A stretch of DNA of 64,000 nt from Trichocoleus sp. FACHB-40 (GTDB lineage Bacteria; Cyanobacteriota; Cyanobacteriia; Cyanobacteriales; FACHB-T130): the NCBI RefSeq assembly GCF_014695915.1, contig NZ_JACJPF010000078.1, positions 36,361 to 100,360 of the forward strand. Direction: 5' to 3'. Below, piece after piece: positions 16,657 to 25,441 of this stretch. Each line of letters opens with the position of its first letter. The first letter of the stretch is position 1. The notes below the pieces were generated by a model. That model made no database searches and had not been told where the DNA came from. It was given only the letters and a program-made list of their open reading frames with translations. The translations under genes and the position numbers were made by a program.

Positions 16657-17079
16657 ATGGATAATTTAACTAAAACAAAAAACAGATATATTCTTACCTT
16701 TGGCTATGGCAATCGAAAGGACTATGGAGAATTTATAGAATATCTCCTAATGTTCGATGTTGTATGTGTGGTTGATGTTAGATTACGTCCTCGTGCTTGG
16801 AGTCGCCAATGGTACGGAGAACAGGTTGAAAAGCTGTGTATTTCTAAGGGTATTAAATACGTTTCTAAAGTATCTCTAGGTAATACTTCCGGCAATCATT
16901 GCTGGATTCCTCCTGATGAGGAAGAAGCAAATAAAGCATTACAAGAAGTTTCGCCATTCGCTGAAACTGGAAGTATTTTATTGCTTTGTGCCGAAAAAAA
17001 ACCATATTTATGCCATCGAGTAGAGGTGGCAAACCAACTGAAAAATTTAGCTAATTTACCAGTGCAGCACCTGGAATAA
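16657..17079 (+). CDS. DUF488 family protein
   Basis: A 140-residue protein with the full set of DUF488 landmarks: TFGYGNR near the start (14-20), VVDVRLRPRAWSR (about 38-50), KGIKY, a central SLGN, and LLLCAEKKPYLCHRVEVA (about 108-125) with Cys111, Cys119, His120 and Arg121. The Cys/His/Arg cluster suggests a catalytic or metal/ligand site. The family is widespread and has no settled biochemical function. It is the second gene of the pair starting at 15847 and shares its A/T-rich codon use. Confidence 0.85.
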   Translation: MDNLTKTKNRYILTFGYGNRKDYGEFIEYLLMFDVVCVVDVRLRPRAWSRQWYGEQVEKLCISKGIKYVSKVSLGNTSGNHCWIPPDEEEANKALQEVSPFAETGSILLLCAEKKPYLCHRVEVANQLKNLANLPVQHLE

Positions 17080-17426
17080 ATGACAAACATTTTACTTCTG
17101 GTTAATAGAAATTAAATTACTAAAGTATAATTTAATTATTTTAAGTCTAATTATTTGCAGTAAAGGCAAACAAAGCATTTTAAATTGCTAATTTTTATTG
17201 GTACAAATGCCACGACGTTATAGGACAATTTAAAATGCGTTTTAAAATTACCTTTTCTCTTTCTCTATATTTTATACGTCCTCTACAGTCAGTTTTTTAC
17301 AAATCAAATATGACTGCTATATTAGGCAATCGCATTTACCTCTAACCCAGTCTCGCACAAATACTGAAAAACCCGGTTTCTTGTAGAAATCGGGTTTTTA
17401 AAAACTCTATTAAATTATCCTGTTAA
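17080..17426. other. A/T-rich gap with a terminator at its right end
   Basis: No gene is seen between the DUF488 gene and the holin-like remnant. The sequence is strongly A/T-rich. The hairpin at 17367-17399 is the only clear element. Confidence 0.6.
17367..17399 (-). terminator. Strong hairpin terminator
   Basis: Two 15-base arms (AAAAACCCGGTTTCT and AGAAATCGGGTTTTT) pair with one mismatch around a TGT loop. The A-run on one side and T-run on the other make it work in either direction. It is placed to end minus-strand transcripts from ychF and the holin-like remnant, and possibly plus-strand ones from the DUF488 operon. Confidence 0.8.
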
Positions 17427-17775
17427 CTAAAACGCGCCCAACAACTTGTAGATAATAGAGTTGATAATGCTGAGTGCAATTGAGCCTATCAACGCACTCC
17501 AAATTCCCCAGCGTAAGCGAAATCCGTGTACTAAATAAGCAGCTAAACCAAAGATAATCGCGTTGAGTACAAAGAGGAAAAGACCTAAAGTTAGGATGGT
17601 AATTGGCAAAGTCAATAAACCAATAACTGGACGCACTAAAGCACTCAGGAGTCTAAAAACTGTTGCTGAAATGAGGGCTTTGGGAAAAGTGTCAATTTCA
17701 ACGCCGATTGGTAATTTGGAAATTGATAAACAAGCTAACAGCAGTGACTAGCCAAGCAACCAGAAGCGAAACAAT
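17427..17775 (-). pseudogene. Frameshifted phage-holin-4 (YvlD-like) membrane protein
   Basis: An open frame of 69 residues (17427-17636) carries the C-terminal half of a YvlD/phage_holin_4_2 protein: LTLPITILTLGLF, then FGLAAYLVHGFRLRWG. Upstream sequence continues the same protein: KLPIGVEIDTFPKALIS in the same frame back to about 17725, then LLVAWLVTAVSLFI in the next frame. One extra base near 17719-17726 restores the full protein if removed. The most plausible start codon is ATT (17773-17775), not ATG. Family length is about 110-120 residues and four helices. It follows the ychF stop by about 35 bases. A sequencing error is the alternative to a real lesion. Confidence 0.75.
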
Positions 17776-17808
17776 ATCCGTCTTTTGTTTCTCCGGGGGG
17801 TAAATAAC

Positions 17809-18900
17809 CTAGACATTAAAGCGGAACAGCATCACATCGCCTTCTTTGACAATATATTCTTTACCTTCACTGCGAACTAAGCCTTTTTCTTTCGCAGCAT
17901 TCATCGAACCAGTGGCAACTAAATCTTGGTAGGCGACAGTCTCCGCCCGGATAAAACCGCGCTCAAAATCAGAGTGAATCACTCCTGCTGCTTGAGGTGC
18001 TGTCATTCCCGCTGTAATTGTCCAGGCGCGGCTTTCTTTGGGGCCAGTGGTAAAGTAGGTACGCAAGCCTAAAAGTTCGTAAGTGGCGCGAATTAGAGAT
18101 TTCAATCCGCCTTCTTCAACGCCAAGAGATCCCAGAAATTCAGCTTTATCTTCTTCTGGTAATTCGACTAATTCCGCTTCCACTTGGGCAGAAACAATTA
18201 CGACTTGGGCATTTTCTTGGGCCGCAATTTGCCGCACTTGCTCCACATATTCATTACCAGTGGCTAAGTCATCCTCAGACACATTTGCAGCATAAATAAT
18301 TGGTTTGCCTGTGAGCAATCCTAATCCTTTGAGCGCTTCAGCTTCTTCTTCATTTAAGTCAGCCCGCCGCGCTGGTTTGCCCTCATTTAATAAAGCGCCC
18401 AATTTTTCTAAAGCAGCAAGTTCAATTTGTCCTTCTTTGCTGGTACGGGCAGCTTTGCGGGTGCGCTCAATTCGTCGCTCAACTTGGGATAAATCTGCTA
18501 AAGCTAACTCCAAATTGATGATGTCAATATCTCGCGCTGGGTCAACAGAGCCGGCAACGTGGATAATGTCATCATTCTCGAAACAGCGCACCACATGAAC
18601 TATGGCATCAACTTCTCGAATGTGGGATAAAAATTGATTACCCAGTCCTTCCCCCTGACTAGCGCCTTTCACTAAACCAGCAATATCGACAAATTCAACT
18701 CGCGTCGGTACAATTTGCACCGAGCTGGAAATATTAGCCAGGGCGTTTAACCTTTCATCTGGCACAGAAACGACACCGACATTGGGTTCGATAGTGCAAA
18801 AAGGGAAATTGGCAGCTTCTGCCTTGGCGTTGGCAACCAGGGCGTTGAATAAGGTTGATTTTCCGACGTTGGGAAGTCCGACAATTCCGGCTCTTAGCAT
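17809..18900 (-). CDS. ychF: Redox-regulated ATPase/GTPase YchF (Obg family)
   Basis: A 363-residue protein, full length for YchF. The P loop GLPNVGKST (8-16) and [10 protein letters not shown] (switch II) are in place. The nucleotide-specificity motif region reads YAANVSEDD, as in ATP-preferring YchF rather than NKxD GTPases. A helical insert precedes it, and the C terminus is a TGS-like domain ([24 protein letters not shown]). The family binds ribosomes and responds to oxidative stress. Start [15 protein letters not shown] is standard. Confidence 0.95.
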   Translation of the reverse strand: MLRAGIVGLPNVGKSTLFNALVANAKAEAANFPFCTIEPNVGVVSVPDERLNALANISSSVQIVPTRVEFVDIAGLVKGASQGEGLGNQFLSHIREVDAIVHVVRCFENDDIIHVAGSVDPARDIDIINLELALADLSQVERRIERTRKAARTSKEGQIELAALEKLGALLNEGKPARRADLNEEEAEALKGLGLLTGKPIIYAANVSEDDLATGNEYVEQVRQIAAQENAQVVIVSAQVEAELVELPEEDKAEFLGSLGVEEGGLKSLIRATYELLGLRTYFTTGPKESRAWTITAGMTAPQAAGVIHSDFERGFIRAETVAYQDLVATGSMNAAKEKGLVRSEGKEYIVKEGDVMLFRFNV

Positions 18901-18949
18901 TTTGAATTTAATTTGACGATTAGCAGGGTAGAGACTGGGTGAAATTTTT

Positions 18950-19186
18950 TCAGACAGGTTCAGGAATCGTTTGAGGAATTGTCCCTGGAACAGTCTGAGG
19001 AATCGGCGCTGGCACTGGTTCTGGTACTGGCCCCGGAACAGGTTGGGGGATGGGTGCTGGCACTGGTTCTGGGGCTGGGCCCGGGATGGGTTCTGGTACT
19101 GGGGACGGGCTAGGAATGGGATCGGGGATTGGCGAGGGGATGGGATTACCTGGTTGGGGAATGGGGTTAGGGATAGGATTAATCAT
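18950..19186 (-). CDS. Pro-rich 78-residue repeat peptide
   Basis: Almost every second residue is proline, in PxP dyads such as PIPNPIP and [11 protein letters not shown], giving an extended rod. The DNA is a GGGATGGGG-like repeat, so the frame could be dismissed as simple sequence. Against this, an exact GGAGG (19194-19198) sits 7 bases before the ATG, and the frame ends 49 bases before ychF on the same strand. It could be a real secreted or wall-associated peptide, or a leader for ychF. No signal peptide is seen and no family is recognised. Confidence 0.45.
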   Translation of the reverse strand: MINPIPNPIPQPGNPIPSPIPDPIPSPSPVPEPIPGPAPEPVPAPIPQPVPGPVPEPVPAPIPQTVPGTIPQTIPEPV

Positions 19187-19443
19187 GCGATCGCCTCCAA
19201 TTACTGAACCCTCTTAAAATAGGTAAAAACTAATAACATCACATCCCCCTGAGTAACTACATCGCCTGACCCTCCTGATTAAATATTAATCAAACAGCAT
19301 CCAAATTCAATACTTTAGCAGGTATCGACGCATCAACATTAGGACTTGACGCTGGTTAAATTGTTAGCCAGAAAGGATATATCTTAAAGCCGCAGCCAAC
19401 CAACTGCGGCAGAAATCACATCGATTAACAAGAAAGTTAGCGC

Positions 19444-20943
19444 ATGGATTTTGTACCAGGGTCTCAAATCACCACGCCATTAGTGGATGCCATTCAGGAG
19501 TGCGCTACTAAGCATCATGCTCCCTTTTATACGCCGGGACACAAGCGGGGACAAGGCATTTCCCAGCCCTTGGCAGATTTATTAGGTTCAGCCGTGTTTC
19601 CCGCAGATTTGGCAGAATTGCCAGAATTAGATAATTTGTTTGCTCCAGAAGGCGTTATCCAAAAAGCCCAAGAACTGGCGGCGGCGGCATTTGGCGCAGA
19701 ACGTACCTGGTTTTTGGTGAATGGTTCCACTTGTGGGGTGATGGCGGCAATTTTAGCCACCTGTAACCCTGGGGACAAGATTATCCTGCCTCGGAATATC
19801 CATCAATCGGCTATCCACGGCTTAATCGTTTCGGGTGCGATCCCAATTTTCCTGAATCCAGAATACGACCCAGATTCCGATATCGCTCACAGTATCACCC
19901 CTGCGGCAGTTGCAGCCGCCTTGAAGCAGCATCCAGACGCCAAAGCGGTGATGATGGTTTATCCGACTTATTATGGCGCTTGCGGGGATGTGAAAGCGAT
20001 CGCGCAAGTGTCCCATCAGCACGGTATCCCCCTATTGGTAGACGAAGCCCACGGCGCTCATTTTGCCTTTCACCCAGAATTGCCCCCCGCAGCCTTATCA
20101 GCTGGGGCAGATTTAAGCGTTCAATCGACTCACAAGGTACTGGGGGCGCTAACTCAAGCATCCATGCTGCACGTTCAGGGAAACTTAGTAGATAGCGATC
20201 GCGTAAGCATGGCCTTACAGCTTTTGCAGTCTAGCAGCCCTAGCTATTTACTCCTAGCTTCCCTCGACGCGGCAAGGCAGCAAATGGCAATACACGGAAA
20301 ACAGCTGATGGCGAGAACCTGGCAACTAGCTAATCAGGCAAAAACCAAAATTAGCCAGATTCCCGGATTATCGGTTCTAGAATCCGCAAATACCCCCGGT
20401 TTTGTTGCCTTAGATACAACGCGGTTGACTGTCAGCGTTTCTGGTTTAGGCGTGACTGGGTTTGAAGCTGATGAAATTCTCCATCACAAGCTAGGCGTTA
20501 CCTCGGAGTTGGCATCCCTGCAACATCTGACCTTTATTATCAGTTTGGGGAACACCCAGGCAGATATAGACGGTTTGGTGTGCGCCCTGGAAACTTTAGC
20601 CGAGAAACACCCACAAACTACTGCCAACCCCTATCTGGACGTATTCACCCGATGGAAAGCAGAATACCTGCAAATTCATCCCTCATCCTTTATCATTCAT
20701 CCTTACCTCTCCCCCCGCGAAGCCTTCTTCTCCCAAACAGAAACCCTTCCCCTAGAAAAGGCTGTAGAACGCATTAGTGCAGAAATAATCTGCCCGTATC
20801 CCCCTGGAATCCCCGTTTTAATGCCTGGGGAAGCGATCGCCCCCGCAGCTTTGGACTACCTGCAACAAATTGTTACTTTAGGTGGAAGCATTACAGGTTG
20901 TACTGATTCCAGTCTCAAAACACTAAAGGTTGTGCGAAAGTAG
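19444..20943 (+). CDS. Orn/Lys/Arg decarboxylase family PLP enzyme
   Basis: A 499-residue fold-type I PLP enzyme. It opens with FYTPGHKRGQG (about 28-38); the cofactor pocket has NGSTCG (93-98) and VDEAHGAH (199-206), and the PLP lysine is in QSTHKVLG (Lys231). The C-terminal domain contains the family's PYPPGIPVLMPGE motif. Members decarboxylate arginine, lysine or ornithine to polyamines. Substrate cannot be fixed from sequence alone. It is shorter than the ~700-residue inducible enzymes, as is usual for this cyanobacterial group. Confidence 0.88.
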   Translation: MDFVPGSQITTPLVDAIQECATKHHAPFYTPGHKRGQGISQPLADLLGSAVFPADLAELPELDNLFAPEGVIQKAQELAAAAFGAERTWFLVNGSTCGVMAAILATCNPGDKIILPRNIHQSAIHGLIVSGAIPIFLNPEYDPDSDIAHSITPAAVAAALKQHPDAKAVMMVYPTYYGACGDVKAIAQVSHQHGIPLLVDEAHGAHFAFHPELPPAALSAGADLSVQSTHKVLGALTQASMLHVQGNLVDSDRVSMALQLLQSSSPSYLLLASLDAARQQMAIHGKQLMARTWQLANQAKTKISQIPGLSVLESANTPGFVALDTTRLTVSVSGLGVTGFEADEILHHKLGVTSELASLQHLTFIISLGNTQADIDGLVCALETLAEKHPQTTANPYLDVFTRWKAEYLQIHPSSFIIHPYLSPREAFFSQTETLPLEKAVERISAEIICPYPPGIPVLMPGEAIAPAALDYLQQIVTLGGSITGCTDSSLKTLKVVRK

Positions 20944-20988
20944 AGACGTTGAATGCAACATCTCGAAAGGTGTCTCTGAATTGTTCCT

Positions 20989-21591
20989 ATGCCCTCTCCA
21001 ATCTGGCCTTATGTTACTCCTGGTATTCCCGACGACCTGTTCGAGAGGTTGCCAGGGATACCCCTGAGTAAACGAGAGGTGCGGTTGCTTTTGTTGTCCC
21101 TCCTCAGACTTAAACAAGATTCTGTGTTGTGGGATATTGGTGCAGGCACCGGAACGATCCCAGTGGAAACTGGTTTGCTGTGTCCTAAAGGTAAAATTGT
21201 GGCTATAGAAAGAGATGAGGACGTGGCGAATTTGATTCGTCGCAACTGCGATCGCTTCGGAGTCCACAATGTGGAAATTATCGAAGGTAGCGCCCCAGAG
21301 TGTCTAAAAAATTTACCAGTTCCACCCCACCGGGTTTGCATTGAAGGCGGACAACCGATTAAAGACATCTTGAAAGTAGTCTGGCAATACTTGCAACCCG
21401 AAGGCAGAGTAGTTGCCACAGCTGCTAATCTAGAAAGCCTCTATGCCATCTCCGAAGGTTTCGCAGAGTTACAAGCCCGGAATATCGAGGTAGTTCAGTC
21501 GGCTGTTAACCGTCTGGAAACGCGAGGGGTTCATCAAACCTTTGCCGCAGTCGATCCAATTTTTATTCTCAGCGGGGAAAAGTTGGATTAA
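20989..21591 (+). CDS. cbiT: Precorrin C15-methyltransferase/decarboxylase CbiT
   Basis: A 200-residue SAM-dependent methyltransferase with the SAM loop WDIGAGTGTIPVE (about 48-60) and an acidic strand end AIERDED. The N-terminal GIPDDLFER and GIPLSKREVR stretches are typical of CbiT, which in the corrin pathway methylates C15 and decarboxylates the acetate side chain at C12. In other organisms it is fused to CbiE as CobL. It lies 45 bases after the PLP decarboxylase, but no other cobalamin gene and no B12 riboswitch is seen nearby. Confidence 0.87.
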   Translation: MPSPIWPYVTPGIPDDLFERLPGIPLSKREVRLLLLSLLRLKQDSVLWDIGAGTGTIPVETGLLCPKGKIVAIERDEDVANLIRRNCDRFGVHNVEIIEGSAPECLKNLPVPPHRVCIEGGQPIKDILKVVWQYLQPEGRVVATAANLESLYAISEGFAELQARNIEVVQSAVNRLETRGVHQTFAAVDPIFILSGEKLD

Positions 21592-21844
21592 AGATTTTCA
21601 GGCGACTAATGGCAATATTCAAAGGCAAGTTAGGACTGAAGAATTATCGTTAAGATCCATAGCAGAAAGGATTAAATTTTTAGTCAGAACAAAGCGATCG
21701 CTTTCACAAAGATAAATAAGGGTAAGAATTGCCAGCACCAATCGCCCAAATCCGCTGCGGATAGGCTAAAGTGTGCAAAAGTAATTCTTAATCTTATTAA
21801 ATTTCTATTAACCTCCTCGCTGGGGTCAAGAGAGAACGCACCTT

Positions 21845-22717
21845 ATGCCTTGGTCTCGAATTTTTAGTGGAATAGTAGCGATCGCCTTGGCCCTCTCCAT
21901 GCTGCTCTTTGGAGGATGGTTCTTTACAGCTGGTCTGTGTATCATCATTTATCTCGGTCAGTTAGAGTATTTTCAGTTAACGCGAGCCAAAGGCATTGCC
22001 CCAGCCGCCAAAACCACATTGGTAGTAAGTCAGGTTTTGTTACTCACAGCCGCACTTGCACCGGAGCTGACAGATGCCATGTTTTCCCTAGCAGGAACCT
22101 TAATTTGTTTTTACCTGCTATTTCAGCCCAAACTTGCCACAATTGCCGATATTTCTGCCTCAATTTTAGGTTTATTCTACGGCGGCTACCTGCCCAGCTA
22201 CTGGGTGCGGCTGCGCGTTGGACTCGCCCCCGCCATCGCCAACGCCGAACCCTTCAATGGCTCCCTGAGTGCTGATTGGCACCAAATCAGCACTCTCCCC
22301 CTAGGCTTGACAGCAACGCTACTGGCATTTGGCTGCATTTGGGCAGCTGATATTGGTGCTTACATCTTCGGCAAGTTCTTTGGTCGCACCCGCCTCTCCG
22401 ACATTAGCCCGAAAAAAACTGTCGAAGGTGCTGTTTTTGGAGTAATCGGCAGCGTAGCAGTGGCGGTAGCTGGGTCTTGGTATCTTGAGTGGCCCGTTTG
22501 GCAGCTGAGTGGTTTCGCCTTGGGGCTGCTGATTGGTATTGCCAGTCTACTAGGAGACTTAACTGAGTCGATGATGAAGCGAGATGCTGGCGTAAAGGAC
22601 TCCGGGCAACTAATTCCCGGTCACGGCGGCATTTTAGATCGGGCCGATAGTTACGTTTTCACCGCGCCTTTGGTTTACTATTTCGTCACCCTGCTGTTAC
22701 CTGTGCTGGAGAAGTAG
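21845..22717 (+). CDS. cdsA: Phosphatidate cytidylyltransferase
   Basis: A 290-residue membrane protein with about eight helices. The C-terminal signature runs SLLGDLTESMMKRDAGVKDS then IPGHGGILDRADS (about 234-272), which holds the metal-binding Asp residues. The enzyme makes CDP-diacylglycerol from phosphatidate and CTP for phosphatidylglycerol synthesis. The SPKKTVEGA motif is also present. The stop codon's last base is the first base of the heptamer array that follows. Confidence 0.93.
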   Translation: MPWSRIFSGIVAIALALSMLLFGGWFFTAGLCIIIYLGQLEYFQLTRAKGIAPAAKTTLVVSQVLLLTAALAPELTDAMFSLAGTLICFYLLFQPKLATIADISASILGLFYGGYLPSYWVRLRVGLAPAIANAEPFNGSLSADWHQISTLPLGLTATLLAFGCIWAADIGAYIFGKFFGRTRLSDISPKKTVEGAVFGVIGSVAVAVAGSWYLEWPVWQLSGFALGLLIGIASLLGDLTESMMKRDAGVKDSGQLIPGHGGILDRADSYVFTAPLVYYFVTLLLPVLEK

Positions 22718-22902
22718 GGGACTGGGGACTGGGGACTGGGGACTAGGAACTAGGGACTAGGGACTAGGGACTAGGGACTAGGGACTAGGGACTAGGGACT
22801 GGGTAAGATTCTTGCCAATTCCCCATCCCCAATTCCCAATCCCCAATTCCCAATCCCCAATCCCCAATCCCCAATCCCCAATCCCCAATCCCCAATCCCC
22901 AA
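22717..22902. repeat. Large inverted heptamer (STRR) array
   Basis: Twelve heptamers follow cdsA directly: four GGGGACT, one AGGAACT and seven AGGGACT (22717-22800). After a ~20-base spacer come about a dozen CCCCAAT-type heptamers (about 22818-22902), ending at the stop of the DUF2993 gene. G-rich and C-rich halves can pair. It is the longest of several such arrays here and matches the short tandemly repeated repetitive sequences known from filamentous cyanobacteria. Confidence 0.9.
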
Positions 22903-23622
22903 TTAAGGAATTACAGTAATGCCGCCGCGACAAACCAGGCGACCTTGACTCAAAGTTAATTCCTGAATATCGACTTCTTTGCCCAAATCTATTTTGAATC
23001 CTTCCTCAGCTTGCACCAATTTTTCCTGGATCTCGATACAAGGGTTAACCAGTAACAGTTCATGGGGACTGGCTAACTGGAGATCGGTACGAAGCACGAA
23101 AGGCTTGGTGTAATTAGTAGCGTCTGTAAGGGTACCACTGAGAATCAGACACTCAGGCTCAATAGTAATTTGTTGCCAATTGATTTGCTGGTCTTCTAAG
23201 ATATCAGCTGGGTGCATATGAAAAGCCGCCAAGAGCAGAGTCCCCAGTAAATCATTTAAAGCCGTGGCTAATAAGGGTGCATCAAGAGAAGCTTTCAGGT
23301 CTGCTTGTTCTAACAAAAGCTCACCAGAAACTGGGATTGGTTCGAGAAGGCGCAAGGGCTTTCCTTTGAGAACTTGACCCAGATTGATGCGAATGTTTTC
23401 TCCGACTAGGTGAATTTGAGACAGATGCAGCCCTTGATAGATGGCACGGCTGGCAGAGATCGCTACTTTGGGAATATAACCAGAGAGGATTTGGCGATCG
23501 CCCCCGGAAATTTTGACGCTCAGATCACCAATCGCAGATACTTGCGATCGCAACCACACCCGGCAAGCCGGGGACAACACAGAGCTAATAATCCGGCTTT
23601 GCTGCTTAGTAATCAATGGCAT
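22903..23622 (-). CDS. DUF2993 (LmeA-like) protein
   Basis: A 239-residue protein with the DUF2993 pattern: an early [20 protein letters not shown], the central [18 protein letters not shown], and a C-terminal block ending in a beta strand ([11 protein letters not shown]). No clear signal peptide. Family members elsewhere (LmeA) bind phospholipids or act on the mycobacterial envelope. In cyanobacteria the role is unknown. A second, more diverged member lies at 50303-51097. Confidence 0.75.
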   Translation of the reverse strand: MPLITKQQSRIISSVLSPACRVWLRSQVSAIGDLSVKISGGDRQILSGYIPKVAISASRAIYQGLHLSQIHLVGENIRINLGQVLKGKPLRLLEPIPVSGELLLEQADLKASLDAPLLATALNDLLGTLLLAAFHMHPADILEDQQINWQQITIEPECLILSGTLTDATNYTKPFVLRTDLQLASPHELLLVNPCIEIQEKLVQAEEGFKIDLGKEVDIQELTLSQGRLVCRGGITVIP

Positions 23623-23787
23623 TCTTCCTGTAATATTTGTACATAGTATAGCCAGTGGTCGATTTTAGATTGAAGAAAAGGCGATTTATTCTAAATCCCA
23701 GATCCAAAATCCAAAATAGTCTACCGGGGCATCGCCTCGGCTGGCTTTACCCTAAACCCTTACCCAGTCAGTGCATAAATCTTACCT

Positions 23788-24573
23788 ATGGCCGAAAGGC
23801 TACAAAAAATTCTTTCCCAAAGGGGTATTGCCTCACGCCGCCAAGCAGAGAAAATGATTGTCGAAGGGCGCGTGCGGCTTAATGGTACTGTGGTTCATCT
23901 GGGGCAAACAGCGAATCCAGAACAAGACCGCATCGAAGTAGATGGCATTATAGTTCCCCCCAGTCGTCCTGGGATGCTGTATTTTCTACTTTACAAACCC
24001 GCCGGGGTCGTTTCTACTTGCCGCGATCCCCAAAATCGTCGCACCGTTCTCGATTTATTGCCTCTGCACCTGCGAGAAGGTAAAGGTCTACACCCTGTAG
24101 GACGCTTAGATGCTGAGTCTACAGGAGCATTGCTGCTCACCAATGACGGTGAAATGACGCTGCGTTTGACCCATCCTCGCTATCACCTGCCGAAAACATA
24201 TCAGGTTTGGATTCAGGGTCATCCTCCAGAGAGCGTACTTGACAAGTGGCGTCAGGGTGTTATTCTGTCTGGGCAAAAGACTTTACCTGCACCTGTTCGG
24301 GTACTGGAAAAGCGGGATTCTCAAACCCTGCTGGAAGTCGTTCTGACAGAGGGGAGAAACCGCCAGATTAGACGTATTGCCGAGCAACTAGGCTATCCTG
24401 TCATCCATCTCCATCGGATCGCGATAGGTCCGATTCATTTAGAACGGAAAGGAAAGTCAATGTTCCCTGGTACTTATCGTCTTTTAGAAGATTTTGAAAT
24501 TACTTTTCTCAGAAACCAAGTCAACTTAACATCAATAGAAGTGCCAGCAGACATCAAGGAGCGCCGTGTATGA
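23788..24573 (+). CDS. rRNA pseudouridine synthase, RsuA/RluB family
   Basis: A 261-residue protein: an N-terminal S4 RNA-binding domain (about 1-60) and a synthase domain with the catalytic motif [13 protein letters not shown] (Asp108). The late GRNRQIRRI stretch is the family signature. It isomerises a uridine in large- or small-subunit rRNA; the length and S4 domain favour the RluB-like group. The start codon of the next gene overlaps its stop (ATGA), so they are translationally coupled. Confidence 0.92.
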   Translation: MAERLQKILSQRGIASRRQAEKMIVEGRVRLNGTVVHLGQTANPEQDRIEVDGIIVPPSRPGMLYFLLYKPAGVVSTCRDPQNRRTVLDLLPLHLREGKGLHPVGRLDAESTGALLLTNDGEMTLRLTHPRYHLPKTYQVWIQGHPPESVLDKWRQGVILSGQKTLPAPVRVLEKRDSQTLLEVVLTEGRNRQIRRIAEQLGYPVIHLHRIAIGPIHLERKGKSMFPGTYRLLEDFEITFLRNQVNLTSIEVPADIKERRV

Positions 24574-25370
24574 AGGAGAATCCACTCAATGTTCAGCAGC
24601 AACAAGTCGAGAAGCTGAAAGAGCTTGGGTCTCACCTCCGCCAGTTCCGCCAGGAGCAGTCGCTTTCCCTAGAGGAGGTTGGGGAAAAGACCCGGATTCA
24701 GGTTCGTCTGCTGAGGGCAATTGAAGAAAGTCATTGGGCAATATTGCCAGAACCTGTCTATATTAAGGGGTTTATCAAGCGGTATGCTGAGGCGCTGGGA
24801 ATGAACGGTGCCGAATTCTCCCGCGACTTCCCCACAGGGCCTGTTTTCCAGTTCATTAAGCCTACCTGGCAGCGTTTGCCATCAGCTCAGCTGCGACCGA
24901 TTCATCTTTACTTGCTGTATGTGTTTTTGGTAATTGGCGCGGTGAATGGCTTGTCCTACTTCGTAAATCGTTCTGCCTTAGAAGTGAGTAGTAATAGCGA
25001 ATCCTTCCGGCGTTCAATAGAGCAGCAGGGAGGAGTTGACAAAGTAGTCCAGATAAATTCGCCAGAACAAAAGTCAGGGCCGCTGATCCCCGCTGTCTTG
25101 AGCAGTTCCAGTCAAAACGGTAAGCCAGTACGTGTTGGTGTTACCGTAAAATCCGATTCTTGGATTCGGGTGGTAGTAGATGGCAAGACGCAGTTTGAAG
25201 GAACGCTCCCCCAAGGTACTCAGCGCACTTGGGTGGCGGAGGAAAAATTAATTGTCAGAGCAGGAAATGCGGGTGCTGTCCTCATCGCTGTTAACGATGA
25301 AAAGGCAAAGAAACTGGGAGATCCCGGTAAAGTTCGGGAAGTAACCTTTGCCGCCAATTCCAAGTCTTGA
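24570..25370 (+). CDS. RodZ-like HTH membrane protein
   Basis: A 266-residue bitopic protein: a cytoplasmic helix-turn-helix of the RodZ type (about 13-80; [20 protein letters not shown], then the [14 protein letters not shown] helix), one membrane helix (about 109-127) and a C-terminal beta domain of the DUF4115 type ([16 protein letters not shown]). RodZ links MreB to the envelope in rod-shaped bacteria. Here it is tied to an rRNA pseudouridine synthase by a 4-base overlap, with a hairpin after its stop. Confidence 0.85.
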   Translation: MKENPLNVQQQQVEKLKELGSHLRQFRQEQSLSLEEVGEKTRIQVRLLRAIEESHWAILPEPVYIKGFIKRYAEALGMNGAEFSRDFPTGPVFQFIKPTWQRLPSAQLRPIHLYLLYVFLVIGAVNGLSYFVNRSALEVSSNSESFRRSIEQQGGVDKVVQINSPEQKSGPLIPAVLSSSSQNGKPVRVGVTVKSDSWIRVVVDGKTQFEGTLPQGTQRTWVAEEKLIVRAGNAGAVLIAVNDEKAKKLGDPGKVREVTFAANSKS

Positions 25371-25372
25371 GA

Positions 25373-25411
25373 TTTGGAGTTTTGAGTTTATTTAAAACTC
25401 AAAGCTCCAAA
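25373..25411. terminator. Hairpin terminator after the RodZ-like gene
   Basis: Two 17-base arms (TTTGGAGTTTTGAGTTT and AAACTCAAAGCTCCAAA) pair with one mismatch around a 5-base loop. It separates the convergent RodZ-like and malQ genes. T- and A-rich arms make it plausible in both directions. Confidence 0.7.
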
Positions 25412-25441
25412 GCCAGACCAACTCGTGCTTAATAAAACTCG

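Noticed and set aside
18971..19207. Trp/Gly/Arg-rich plus-strand frame opposite the Pro-rich peptide
   Set aside because: No ribosome-binding site and implausible composition; the minus-strand frame has GGAGG at the right spacing.
22717..22902. Heptamer array considered as a CRISPR
   Set aside because: The units are 7 bases with no spacers, so it is a simple tandem repeat.
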